In this document: positions 1 to 5,649 of the stretch, in pieces
How the letters are laid out: each line of letters opens with the position of its first letter
How positions within the stretch are numbered: position 1 is the first letter of the stretch
Assembly (NCBI GenBank): GCA_025352765.1
Contig: JANXSI010000197.1
Location: forward strand, 1 to 5,649
DNA: 5,649 nucleotides
Direction of reading: 5' to 3'
Origin: Devosia sp.
Lineage (GTDB): Bacteria > Pseudomonadota > Alphaproteobacteria > Rhizobiales > Devosiaceae
Translations under genes and position numbers: made by a program
Notes under the pieces: generated by a model
Database searches by the model: none
Told to the model about the DNA's origin: nothing
What the model saw: only the letters and a program-made list of their open reading frames with translations

Positions 1-3000
1 GCCGGGCGCGGGGCTTCGGCAACCGGCGCGGCGGGACGCGGTGCGGGGGCTTCGCCCACCGTCACGGTGCGGGGAGCGGGCTGCGGCGCGGGCGCGGCGC
101 GAACCGGCTCGGGACGCGGTGCCGGGGCGGGCGGCGGGGTCGGCTCGCGACGCGGCTCGATCCGCGGTGCCTCCTGGCGGGGCGCCGGTGCGGACGCCGA
201 CCGGCGCTCGCTGACGTCGTGCGTCGCCGACTGGGCGCGAACGATGGCGTTGAGCTCGCTGAGCGCTTCGATCTGCTCGGCGACGACGCGACGCATCGCA
301 GCGGCGCTGGTCCGGGTCTCTTCCGGGAGCTCCATGACGCCGCGGGCGAGTTCGGAGCGCGTGGCTTCGAGTTCGCTGCCGACTTCCTTGGCGGTCTCGC
401 GCATGGCGGCGGCGGTCTCGTTGAAGCGGCGGGTCGCCTCTTCGAGGGCCTGCTGCATCTCGAGGATCATCGTCGCCTGCGTCTGGCGCAGGGTGTCGGA
501 GGCCTTCTCGGTCTCGCTGCCGGCGGTCTCGCGGAACTGGGCGAGCTGGGCCGACACTTCACGCGAACTCGAGGCGAGGGCGGAGCTGACCTGGTCGGTG
601 TTGGAGGCGAGCAGCGAGCTCACCTGCTCGCTGGTCGAGCCGAGCGTCGAGTTGAACTTCTCGGCCGTGAGGTCGAGGGTCTTGCTCAGCTCCTCGGCGG
701 TCGCGCCGAAGGTGCTGCCAAAGCGCTCGGTCGCGGTGTCGAGCGTGCTGGTCAACTGCTCGGCGGTCGTTCCCAGCGCGGCGTTGAACTGCTGGCTGGT
801 GGAGGTGATGGCCGAGTTGAACTGCTCGGTCGTGGCCGACAGCACCTCTTCGACCTGCGTGCCGGTGGAGGCGAGGACGCTTTCCATCTGGGCGCGGGCG
901 TCGAGCAGGCGCCGTTCGGTCTCGTTGACCGCGTCGGCGATGTTCTGGGCGAAGCCGCGCATGCGGGCGTCGATCTCGTCGGCACGGCCGATGAAGCTCT
1001 GGGCCAGCGTGTCCATGGCAGCCCGGCGTTCTTCCAGGGCGTCGAGCGACTGGTTGCCGGCTTCGCTGAGCGCTGCGGCCGAGCGGTCGATGGCGGTGAC
1101 CTCGTTGTTGAGGTTGCCCATCATCGAGCCGAACTCTTCGATCATGCCGCGAACCGTCTGCTGCAGGGCCGCGACCTGGGTCGTGACGATTGCACCAGCC
1201 TGCTCGGTCGAGCCGACCGCGTCGCGGACCGTCGCCGAATAGGCCGCGGTCTGGTTGGCGACGGAGGTTTCGAGCTGCGCCAGATTGGTGTTGGCGCTCT
1301 CGAGCACCTGCTGGAGGAGCTGGTTGGCCTGGTTGAGGCGGCTGAAGGCTTCGTTGGCGTCGGACTGGATGCGCTCGGAGGTGGCGCCCATCAACTGCTG
1401 GGCATGCTGAGCGCTGGCCGCGAGGGCATCCTCGAGGACGTTGCCATGGGCCCGCAGCATGGTCTCGATCTGCGCCGAGCGGTCGCTGACGAGCTGGGCG
1501 AGACCATCGCTCTGGGTCGTGACCACCTGGTTGAGCGCGGAGATCCGCGTCTCGATGGCGTCGGCCGCGGCGACACCCTTGATCGAGATGAGCTCGTCGA
1601 TCGACCGCGAGGCGTGCTGGATCTGCTCCATGGCCTGGCGGACATGGGTGTCCATGCGATCGGCGGTCTCGGCGACGTCGAGCGTGATGGTCGCAGTGGC
1701 GGCGACGATGCGCTTGCTGATCGTCTCCTCGATGCGGTCGGCGCCCGATTCGAGATCGGCCATCGACTGCACCAGGGCGGTATTGATCGCAGTGTTGAGC
1801 GAGGCGAGGCGCTCGGCCGTGATGTCGGCGCGGGCGGTGATCGCTTCGGGCAGGGTGCCGAGGCGCTGGTCGACCATGTCGGTGATCGCCTTGCGGGCAG
1901 AGTTGACGCCGGTCTCGATGATGTCGGCAGCACGGCGGGCGCTTTCGCCCACGGTTGCGGCCGCACCGTCGATACGAGCGGTCACGCCGCTTTCGGCGTC
2001 GGCAATGCGCAGGATGGCGCTGTCGATGCCGCGGCCGAGGTTGTCGTTGACCTCGCCGACCTTGCTGGCGATGAGCGTCGACACGGCGGTGGCACGGTCG
2101 GCCATGATGTCGGTGACGCTGCGGAGGCTCGCGTCGATCTTGTCGCGGGCAGCGGTGCCCTGGGCATCGATCGTGCGGGCCAGTTCCATCGTGCGGTCGC
2201 CGATGGCGCCGGCGATAGCTGCGGTGTGGGTGCCGAGCACTTCAGCGAGCTGCTGAGTACGCGTGTTGAGCGCATCGGAGAGTTCCGACGAGCGGGTGCC
2301 GACCGTCGAGGCCAGCAGCTGGGTGCGCTGGTCGAGCGTCGCCGACAGCGCGTTGGTGTGCTGCTGCAGGGTGCTGTCGACGCCGGCGAAGCGGGCCTCC
2401 ATGACCTGGCCGATATTGAGCGCGTGCTGGGTCAGGCTGTTATCGTGCAGCGTGGTGCGGCCGGCCAGCAGTTCGTTGATCTCCTGGGCCCGTCCGAGCA
2501 GGGCGCTCGAGAGTTCCGAGGTGCGGCTCTGCACGGTCTCGTTGAGGTGATCGACGCGGCTGTCGAGCGCGTTCGACAGTTCGCCGGTGCGGGCCTGGAT
2601 GGCGGTCGTCAGCGTCTGGACGCGACCGTCGAGCGCATTGGCGAGTTCGCCGGTGCGGGTCTGGATGGCGCTGCTCAGGGTCTGAACCCGGCCGTCGAGA
2701 GCCTCCGAGAGCTCGCCAGACCGCATCTGCAAGGTGTCGCTGAGGATGCTGACGCGGCTGTCGAGCGCGTCGGCCAGCTGGCCGGACCGGGCCTGCAGGG
2801 TGTCATTGAGCACGTTGACGCGGGTGTCGAGCGCTTCAGCGAGTTCGCCGGTGCGGCTCAGCAGGGTGTCGTTGAGCGCCTGGACGCGACCGTCGAGGGC
2901 ATCGGCGATGATCTGCGAATGTCCCTCGAGTGCGTCGGACAGCTCACGCGAGCGGTTGCCGATGCCTTCGGTGATCTGCTTGGAGCGCTGCCCCAGCGTT

Positions 3001-4682
3001 TCGATCATCTCACGGGTGCGCTGGTTGACGATGTCGTTGAAGTGGCCGGACTTTTCGTCGAGGGCCATTTCGAGCACGTTGGCGCGGGCGGCGAAGCTCG
3101 CATTGTGCTTTTCGAGCGCCGAGACCAGCTTGTCGCCCTTGTCGCCGACGACGCCGTCGAGCGCCTGCAGGCGGGTGTCGATGACAACCGCGATCTCGTC
3201 GAGGCGGGCATCGAACTGGGTGAGGTTCTGGGAGCCCGCGCCCATCAGGGTGATGCGGGCGCGCTCGGTGGTGTCGTCGAGGGCGCCGCTCAGCTCGATC
3301 ATGGCGGTCTGGAGCTTGCTCTCCATGGAGTTGACCTGGATCGAGATCGACTCGTCGAGCTGCTTGGTCAGGTTGCCCATGATGGATTCAGCCTCGCGGC
3401 TGCGGGCCTGGATGTCGGTCGAGATGCGGGTGCCGATCATGTCGAGGGCCGAGGACACCTCGTGGCCGCGATCACGCAACTGGTCGAGCAGGGTGATGCC
3501 GCCCTGGCTCAGGAGCTTGGCGAGCGAGGAGGTGCGGTTCTCGATGGCTTCCGACAGGGTGGTCGAACGGCTGTCGAGCGCGTCGGTCAGGGCCGCGGTG
3601 CGGCCGTCGATGACCGAGCTGAACTCGAGCGTGCGGTTCTCGAACACCGTCGAAATCGACGAAGACCGGTCCTCGAGCGTGATGTTGAGGCGCGACGCGC
3701 TGTCATCGAGGGCGGACAGCAGATGGCTGGTGCGCTGATCGATCAGCGACACGAAGCTCTCGGTGCGTTCGCCGAAGGCGCCATTCAGCGAATTGCCGGC
3801 GGTCTCGAGCGCCTTGGTGAGGTTGCCGCCCGATTCGACGATGGTGCCGGCGATGCGCTGCGAAATCATGTCGAGATCGAACACGAGGCCGGTGTGGCTC
3901 TCGGTGATCGCCTCGCGGACGCGCTCGGTGTTGGTGATCACGGCTTCGCGCTGGCTGGCGAGTTCCTGGATCAGGGCGCGCATGCGCGATTCATTGTCGG
4001 AATAGGTGCGCTCGAGTGCGGTGACCTCGTTGTGGATCATCACTTCGAGTTCGCCGGCGCGGCTCAGCGCGCGTTCGAGGCCATCGCCGAGGGCGTTGAC
4101 TTCGCGACGGACGGCCTGGCCGACCGAGGCGACCTTCTCGGACGCAGTGGTTTCGGGTTCGGCCAGCCGGATGGCGGCATGCGTGACGGCGGTGGCGGCG
4201 TTGCGCAGGTCCTGGGCACGACGGATGAGCGTCGCAATGGCAAAGAAGCCGAGCACCGGAATGACGGCGAGCGCGATGAGGCCGATGAAGTCGTTCGAGG
4301 CCCAGAAACCGGGCGTGCCGAAGTCCTTGCCGTTGCGGATCAGCGCGATGGCGGCGATTGCCACCACCCAGCCGATGGCGACGAGGATGGCCACGAAGCT
4401 CGGCGTCGAGTTGGAGCGCGACTGCAAACCGTAGAGAATGCGCGAGCCCTGGAAGCGATCGTCATTGGCGACGGAGCCGGACATGGCGGCCTGCCGGTCG
4501 GCGACGCGACTGCGGTCGTTGCGCGTGCTGGTTGCGCGCGGCGTCACGGCCGGCTCGGGCTGAGCCTGCTGCGGAGCCGCGGCGGGCGAGGGCCCGCCAA
4601 ACACCGAGTCTTTCAGAGCATCCTCGACCGCCGAGAAGGCGAGCGTTGCGGGATCGTCTTGGGTGTTGGGTTTTTTCGCCAT
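1..4682 (-). CDS. gpr: Giant apolipoprotein-like coiled-coil inner-membrane protein, Growth Pole Ring (GPR/RgsE) homologue, partial at the C-terminal end
   Basis: The family is a polar scaffold: Agrobacterium GPR (about 2,100 residues, from memory) forms a ring at the growth pole, and Sinorhizobium RgsE is its counterpart. Reading the minus strand from ATG at 4682 gives 1560 codons with no stop; I checked every codon. An in-frame TAA at 4689-4691, three codons upstream, makes this the most upstream possible ATG. Residues 1-95 are polar and include GSRILYGLQSRSNSTPSF (79-96). Two membrane segments follow (about 96-115 and 132-153). Residues about 154-1495 are Ala/Leu/Glu/Gln/Thr/Ser/Arg-rich amphipathic helix with 11- and 22-residue periodicity. 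From about 1496 the chain is Pro/Ala/Arg/Glu-rich and probably disordered, still open at base 3. I see no Cys codon and only two Trp codons (105, 127), both near the membrane segments. It is divergent from the Hpt gene. GPR identity rests on architecture and remembered family features, not alignment; databases may label such proteins 'kinesin-like' or 'apolipoprotein A1/A4/E domain'. Confidence 0.85.
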   Translation of the reverse strand, partial: MAKKPNTQDDPATLAFSAVEDALKDSVFGGPSPAAAPQQAQPEPAVTPRATSTRNDRSRVADRQAAMSGSVANDDRFQGSRILYGLQSRSNSTPSFVAILVAIGWVVAIAAIALIRNGKDFGTPGFWASNDFIGLIALAVIPVLGFFAIATLIRRAQDLRNAATAVTHAAIRLAEPETTASEKVASVGQAVRREVNALGDGLERALSRAGELEVMIHNEVTALERTYSDNESRMRALIQELASQREAVITNTERVREAITESHTGLVFDLDMISQRIAGTIVESGGNLTKALETAGNSLNGAFGERTESFVSLIDQRTSHLLSALDDSASRLNITLEDRSSSISTVFENRTLEFSSVIDGRTAALTDALDSRSTTLSEAIENRTSSLAKLLSQGGITLLDQLRDRGHEVSSALDMIGTRISTDIQARSREAESIMGNLTKQLDESISIQVNSMESKLQTAMIELSGALDDTTERARITLMGAGSQNLTQFDARLDEIAVVIDTRLQALDGVVGDKGDKLVSALEKHNASFAARANVLEMALDEKSGHFNDIVNQRTREMIETLGQRSKQITEGIGNRSRELSDALEGHSQIIADALDGRVQALNDTLLSRTGELAEALDTRVNVLNDTLQARSGQLADALDSRVSILSDTLQMRSGELSEALDGRVQTLSSAIQTRTGELANALDGRVQTLTTAIQARTGELSNALDSRVDHLNETVQSRTSELSSALLGRAQEINELLAGRTTLHDNSLTQHALNIGQVMEARFAGVDSTLQQHTNALSATLDQRTQLLASTVGTRSSELSDALNTRTQQLAEVLGTHTAAIAGAIGDRTMELARTIDAQGTAARDKIDASLRSVTDIMADRATAVSTLIASKVGEVNDNLGRGIDSAILRIADAESGVTARIDGAAATVGESARRAADIIETGVNSARKAITDMVDQRLGTLPEAITARADITAERLASLNTAINTALVQSMADLESGADRIEETISKRIVAATATITLDVAETADRMDTHVRQAMEQIQHASRSIDELISIKGVAAADAIETRISALNQVVTTQSDGLAQLVSDRSAQIETMLRAHGNVLEDALAASAQHAQQLMGATSERIQSDANEAFSRLNQANQLLQQVLESANTNLAQLETSVANQTAAYSATVRDAVGSTEQAGAIVTTQVAALQQTVRGMIEEFGSMMGNLNNEVTAIDRSAAALSEAGNQSLDALEERRAAMDTLAQSFIGRADEIDARMRGFAQNIADAVNETERRLLDARAQMESVLASTGTQVEEVLSATTEQFNSAITSTSQQFNAALGTTAEQLTSTLDTATERFGSTFGATAEELSKTLDLTAEKFNSTLGSTSEQVSSLLASNTDQVSSALASSSREVSAQLAQFRETAGSETEKASDTLRQTQATMILEMQQALEEATRRFNETAAAMRETAKEVGSELEATRSELARGVMELPEETRTSAAAMRRVVAEQIEALSELNAIVRAQSATHDVSERRSASAPAPRQEAPRIEPRREPTPPPAPAPRPEPVRAAPAPQPAPRTVTVGEAPAPRPAAPVAEAPRP
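3..197 (-). other. Pro/Ala/Arg/Glu-rich low-complexity tail of the coiled-coil protein (part of the CDS)
   Basis: After the last helical stretch, which ends near the residues VSERR, the reading frame becomes almost entirely Ala, Pro, Arg and Glu with repeated short APRPEP, APAPQPAPR and EAPAPRPA-like motifs (residues about 1496-1560). It is predicted to be unstructured, and its composition makes the DNA here extremely G+C-rich. GPR-type proteins are known to end in a less ordered C-terminal part. The true end of the protein lies outside the window, so what follows this tail cannot be seen. Confidence 0.7.
570..866 (-). repeat. Nine tandem 33-bp units encoding 11-residue (hendecad) repeats
   Basis: Nine consecutive 33-bp units encode residues about 1273-1371 of the coiled-coil protein. 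Examples, N to C: TSQQFNAALGT (768-800), TAEQLTSTLDT (735-767), TAEELSKTLDL (669-701), TAEKFNSTLGS (636-668), TSEQVSSLLAS (603-635). The consensus is T-A/S-E-Q/E-F/L/V-x-S-x-L-x-x. The hydrophobic spacing differs from the 22-mer block further towards the N-terminus, so this is a separate repeat family. It is Thr/Ser-rich and lacks the Arg found near the end of each half-unit in the 22-mers. The unit before it (834-866) and the sequence after it (below 570) are degenerate versions. Confidence 0.8.
2454..2915 (-). repeat. Seven tandem 66-bp units encoding 22-residue apolipoprotein-like repeats
   Basis: Seven consecutive 66-bp units (boundaries at 2454, 2520, 2586, 2652, 2718, 2784, 2850, ending 2915) encode residues about 590-743 of the coiled-coil protein. 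Each is a 22-mer made of two 11-mers. The first half follows the pattern G-E-L-x-x-A-L-D-x-R-V and the second x-x-L-x-x-x-L/I-Q-x-R-S/T. The outermost units are the most diverged. The central units (2586-2651 and 2652-2717) still show clear DNA similarity, for example shared GTCGAG and GGATGGCG stretches, which suggests fairly recent duplication or gene conversion. The 22-mer with an internal 11-mer is the classic apolipoprotein A1/A4/E arrangement and predicts a long amphipathic helix. Confidence 0.85.
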
Positions 4683-4703
4683 ACTCTTTTACAACTCTCG
4701 CGT
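4683..4703 (-). promoter_or_regulatory. Ribosome-binding region of the coiled-coil gene
   Basis: On the minus strand the bases before ATG read GAGAGTTGTAAAAGAGT. Two purine-rich candidates are present: AAAAGAG, whose last base is one nucleotide from the start codon and so unusually close, and GAGAG (4699-4703), twelve nucleotides further up. Neither is a canonical GGAGG at ideal spacing. The in-frame TAA inside this stretch (4689-4691) excludes any longer N-terminus. Confidence 0.45.
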
Positions 4704-4878
4704 CGGCTGTTTGCGACTAAAGGCGGCATCAGAGTTGTCATGGACCGGGGGCCCTTTCGGGACTCCAGACCATTTGGGTAAAAAGCGATTCAAATCCCGC
4801 TTTAAGTCCCGACCCCACGCCGCCGAACGCCGGGTAAGCCACACCTTACAATCAATTTGAGGCAAACCGAGCGCTTTC

Positions 4879-4893
4879 TTAAGCAAAGGTTAA
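4879..4893. promoter_or_regulatory. Perfect CtrA-type binding motif TTAA-N7-TTAA
   Basis: The sequence TTAAGCAAAGGTTAA matches the full-length CtrA consensus of alphaproteobacteria (TTAA, seven bases, TTAA) at all eight defined positions. CtrA is the essential cell-cycle response regulator that activates or represses polar, division and motility genes. The site lies about 135 bp upstream of the Hpt start and about 200 bp upstream of the coiled-coil gene start, so it could serve either direction or both. It sits in an A+T-richer intergenic stretch, where a chance match is somewhat more likely than in the coding DNA. Confidence 0.65.
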
Positions 4894-4946
4894 TTTGGGC
4901 GGATTGGTGGCGCCTTGTCAGAATGGATGCAGTGCCAACGTCCGGT

Positions 4947-4961
4947 TTAATGGGCTGTTCA
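4947..4961. promoter_or_regulatory. Degenerate second CtrA-like motif TTAA-N7-TTCA
   Basis: TTAATGGGCTGTTCA matches seven of the eight defined CtrA positions and lies 53 bp to the right of the perfect site, towards the Hpt gene. Tandem or degenerate sites are common in CtrA-controlled promoters. By itself this match is weak; its position next to the perfect site is the only reason to list it. Confidence 0.3.
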
Positions 4962-5016
4962 TTCGCAATCTCTAGGGTTTAGGCAGTTGCCAGTTGGCAT
5001 TGTGTACGTCGTGCGT

Positions 5017-5020
5017 GAGG
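5017..5020 (+). promoter_or_regulatory. Shine-Dalgarno GAGG that decides the Hpt start
   Basis: GAGG ends five bases before ATG at 5026, good spacing for a ribosome-binding site. The competing in-frame TTG at 4987 has no comparable purine-rich stretch at the right distance and would add thirteen residues not expected in an Hpt domain. The start at 5026 is therefore preferred. Confidence 0.65.
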
Positions 5021-5025
5021 CAGAA

Positions 5026-5418
5026 ATGCGTGGACAAAGTGGGGCCAAGGCCCGCGAGGCGCTCGCGCCTTCCAATCCCATCCGGCGTCCGATCGATCTC
5101 GATCACCTGAGCCGGCAGACGATGGGAGATTCGGGTCTGGAACTCGAGGTCCTGCGACTGTTCGACGAGATGAGCCGGACCTACTACCGGCGTCTCGAGA
5201 CCAGCACGACGGTGACCGACCTGCTGACCAATCTGCATACCCTCAAGGGCGCGGCCGCGGGGATCGGGGCGTTCGGCCTTGCCGACCTCGCCCGTGTTGC
5301 CGAAATCGAGCTGCGCTCGGGAGCAGCGGTCAATCCGGAGCGGATCGACGATCTCGGAATCGCGGTGGCTGAGGTTTCGGCCTTCATTTCGCGCCGCGTG
5401 GAAGCCGCCGCGGCATAG
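5026..5418 (+). CDS. Stand-alone histidine phosphotransfer (Hpt) domain protein
   Basis: This encodes 130 residues. Hpt proteins carry a phosphoryl group on a histidine between the receiver domains of hybrid kinases and response regulators in the cytoplasm. The signature HTLKGAAAGIGAFGLADLAR places the phospho-accepting His at residue 71 (5236-5238), with the Lys and Gly of the H-x-L-K-G motif at 74 and 75. The N-terminal part (residues about 22-57, with IDLDHLSRQTMGDSGLELEV and a following helix) matches the usual first helices of single-domain Hpt proteins, and the C-terminal part supplies the remaining helices. No kinase, ATPase or receiver domain is present, so it must work with partners encoded elsewhere. 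The length is normal. It starts after an intergenic region with a CtrA-type motif, so cell-cycle control is plausible but unproven. It is not the pseudo-kinase type ChpT, which is longer. The specific pathway is unknown. Confidence 0.9.
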   Translation: MRGQSGAKAREALAPSNPIRRPIDLDHLSRQTMGDSGLELEVLRLFDEMSRTYYRRLETSTTVTDLLTNLHTLKGAAAGIGAFGLADLARVAEIELRSGAAVNPERIDDLGIAVAEVSAFISRRVEAAAA

Positions 5419-5474
5419 GAGCCGCGCGGAGGCTTCGCTTGCGGCCCGGCGAGGGCCCGGATATACGCGGGCGC

Positions 5475-5649
5475 ATGCCAGAAATCACCTTTATCGAAGC
5501 CGACGGAAAGACCTACGAGACCGAGGCAGAACTCGGCTCGACCGTCATGGAAACCGCCATCCTCAACGGGGTGCCGGGAATCATTGCCGAATGCGGCGGG
5601 GCCTGCACCTGCGCGACCTGCCATGCCTATGTCGACGAGGCGTGGACGG
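5475..5649 (+). CDS. Adrenodoxin-type [2Fe-2S] ferredoxin, 3' end outside the window
   Basis: The first 58 residues are visible. MPEITFIEADGKTYE starts a beta-grasp fold typical of plant/adrenal-type ferredoxins. The cluster motif C-G-G-A-C-T-C-A-T-C-H supplies three ligands with C-x5-C-x2-C spacing at Cys40, Cys46 and Cys49 (5592, 5610, 5619). Cys44 is the extra cysteine also common in this bacterial subgroup. The fourth ligand, expected some 35-40 residues later, lies beyond the edge. Such proteins are small soluble one-electron carriers, usually about 105 residues, that serve cytochrome P450s, Fe-S assembly or oxygenases. The partner cannot be told here. The gene follows the Hpt gene by 56 bp on the same strand, so read-through is possible. 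The ribosome-binding site is weak. Residue identity is clear; the physiological role is not. Confidence 0.92.
   Translation, partial: MPEITFIEADGKTYETEAELGSTVMETAILNGVPGIIAECGGACTCATCHAYVDEAWT

Larger units (their letters stand above)
4683..5025. promoter_or_regulatory. Divergent intergenic regulatory region between the coiled-coil gene and the Hpt gene
   Basis: These 343 bp separate two divergently transcribed genes and should contain both promoters. The centre (about 4770-4960) is clearly more A+T-rich than the flanking genes. Recognisable elements are a perfect TTAA-N7-TTAA motif, a degenerate second copy, two GANTC sites (4761-4765 and 4787-4791), and small inverted repeats at 4782-4803 and 4834-4849. 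I could not place a convincing -35/-10 pair for either gene. TTGTCA at 4915-4920 resembles a -35 element but has no good -10 at standard spacing. Short reading frames crossing this region on both strands have no recognisable product and are treated as chance. Confidence 0.75.

Noticed and set aside
67..1242. Several other plus- and minus-strand frames inside the giant gene (for example 67-1242, 1441-2256, 2734-3738, 1391-1966)
   Set aside because: They are low-complexity Ser/Arg/Ala-rich shadows of the repetitive GC-rich gene, with no domains and no independent ribosome-binding sites.
2454..2915. The 66-bp repeat array considered as a CRISPR or minisatellite
   Set aside because: Units are directly adjacent with no unique spacers, lie in frame within a coding sequence, and keep amino-acid periodicity, so they are protein repeats.
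219..4781. A 1520-codon plus-strand open frame over almost the whole coiled-coil gene
   Set aside because: It is codon-register antisense to the real gene. It stays open because the sense gene uses no TTA, CTA or TCA codons, as expected for GC-rich codon bias. Its product has no recognisable domain, and the opposite strand gives clean membrane segments and repeats.
4663..4886. Short overlapping frames in both directions across the start of the giant gene and the intergenic region
   Set aside because: No recognisable product. One overlaps the start of the giant gene, and both lie in regulatory-type A+T-richer DNA.
4987..5025. Longer Hpt protein starting at TTG 4987
   Set aside because: A rare start codon without a good ribosome-binding site, while ATG at 5026 has GAGG at ideal spacing.
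5421..5457. Possible terminator hairpin between the Hpt and ferredoxin genes (GCCGC 5421-5425 with GCGGC 5441-5445; GGCCC/GGGCC at 5443-5457)
   Set aside because: Short G+C stems of the kind that arise by chance in this DNA, and no T-tract follows, so a rho-independent terminator cannot be supported.
5184..5624. 146-codon minus-strand frame over the Hpt and ferredoxin genes
   Set aside because: It is antisense to two clearly identified genes with intact signature motifs.

Overview
The window looks like part of the chromosome of a GC-rich alphaproteobacterium, most likely order Hyphomicrobiales (Rhizobiales). The evidence is the strong G/C bias at third codon positions, a giant apolipoprotein-like coiled-coil membrane protein of the polar-growth type found in that order, a stand-alone Hpt protein of alphaproteobacterial style, and a perfect CtrA-type motif (TTAA-N7-TTAA) between the two genes. 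The genus cannot be fixed from this sequence.

Layout: about 83% of the window (1-4682, minus strand) is one uninterrupted reading frame, which is still open at the left edge. It has 1560 visible codons: a short disordered N-terminus, two membrane segments, about 1340 residues of nearly continuous amphipathic helix built from 11- and 22-residue repeats, then a Pro/Ala/Arg/Glu-rich tail running off the window. I read it as a homologue of Agrobacterium GPR (Growth Pole Ring) and Sinorhizobium RgsE. The long plus-strand frame over the same DNA (219-4781) is an antisense shadow.

Positions 4683-5025 form a divergent intergenic region of 343 bp. It holds the perfect CtrA-type site, a degenerate second one, two GANTC (CcrM) sites and small inverted repeats. 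To its right, on the plus strand, lie a small histidine phosphotransfer (Hpt) gene (5026-5418) and, 56 bp further on, the 5' end of an adrenodoxin-type [2Fe-2S] ferredoxin gene (5475 to the right edge).

How they may work together: a polar growth scaffold and a phosphorelay protein are divergently transcribed from a region with cell-cycle regulator motifs, so both may be under CtrA (and possibly CcrM) control. That link is inference. The ferredoxin appears to be an unrelated housekeeping neighbour, possibly read through from the Hpt gene. No tRNA, rRNA, CRISPR array, insertion sequence or prophage signal was seen.
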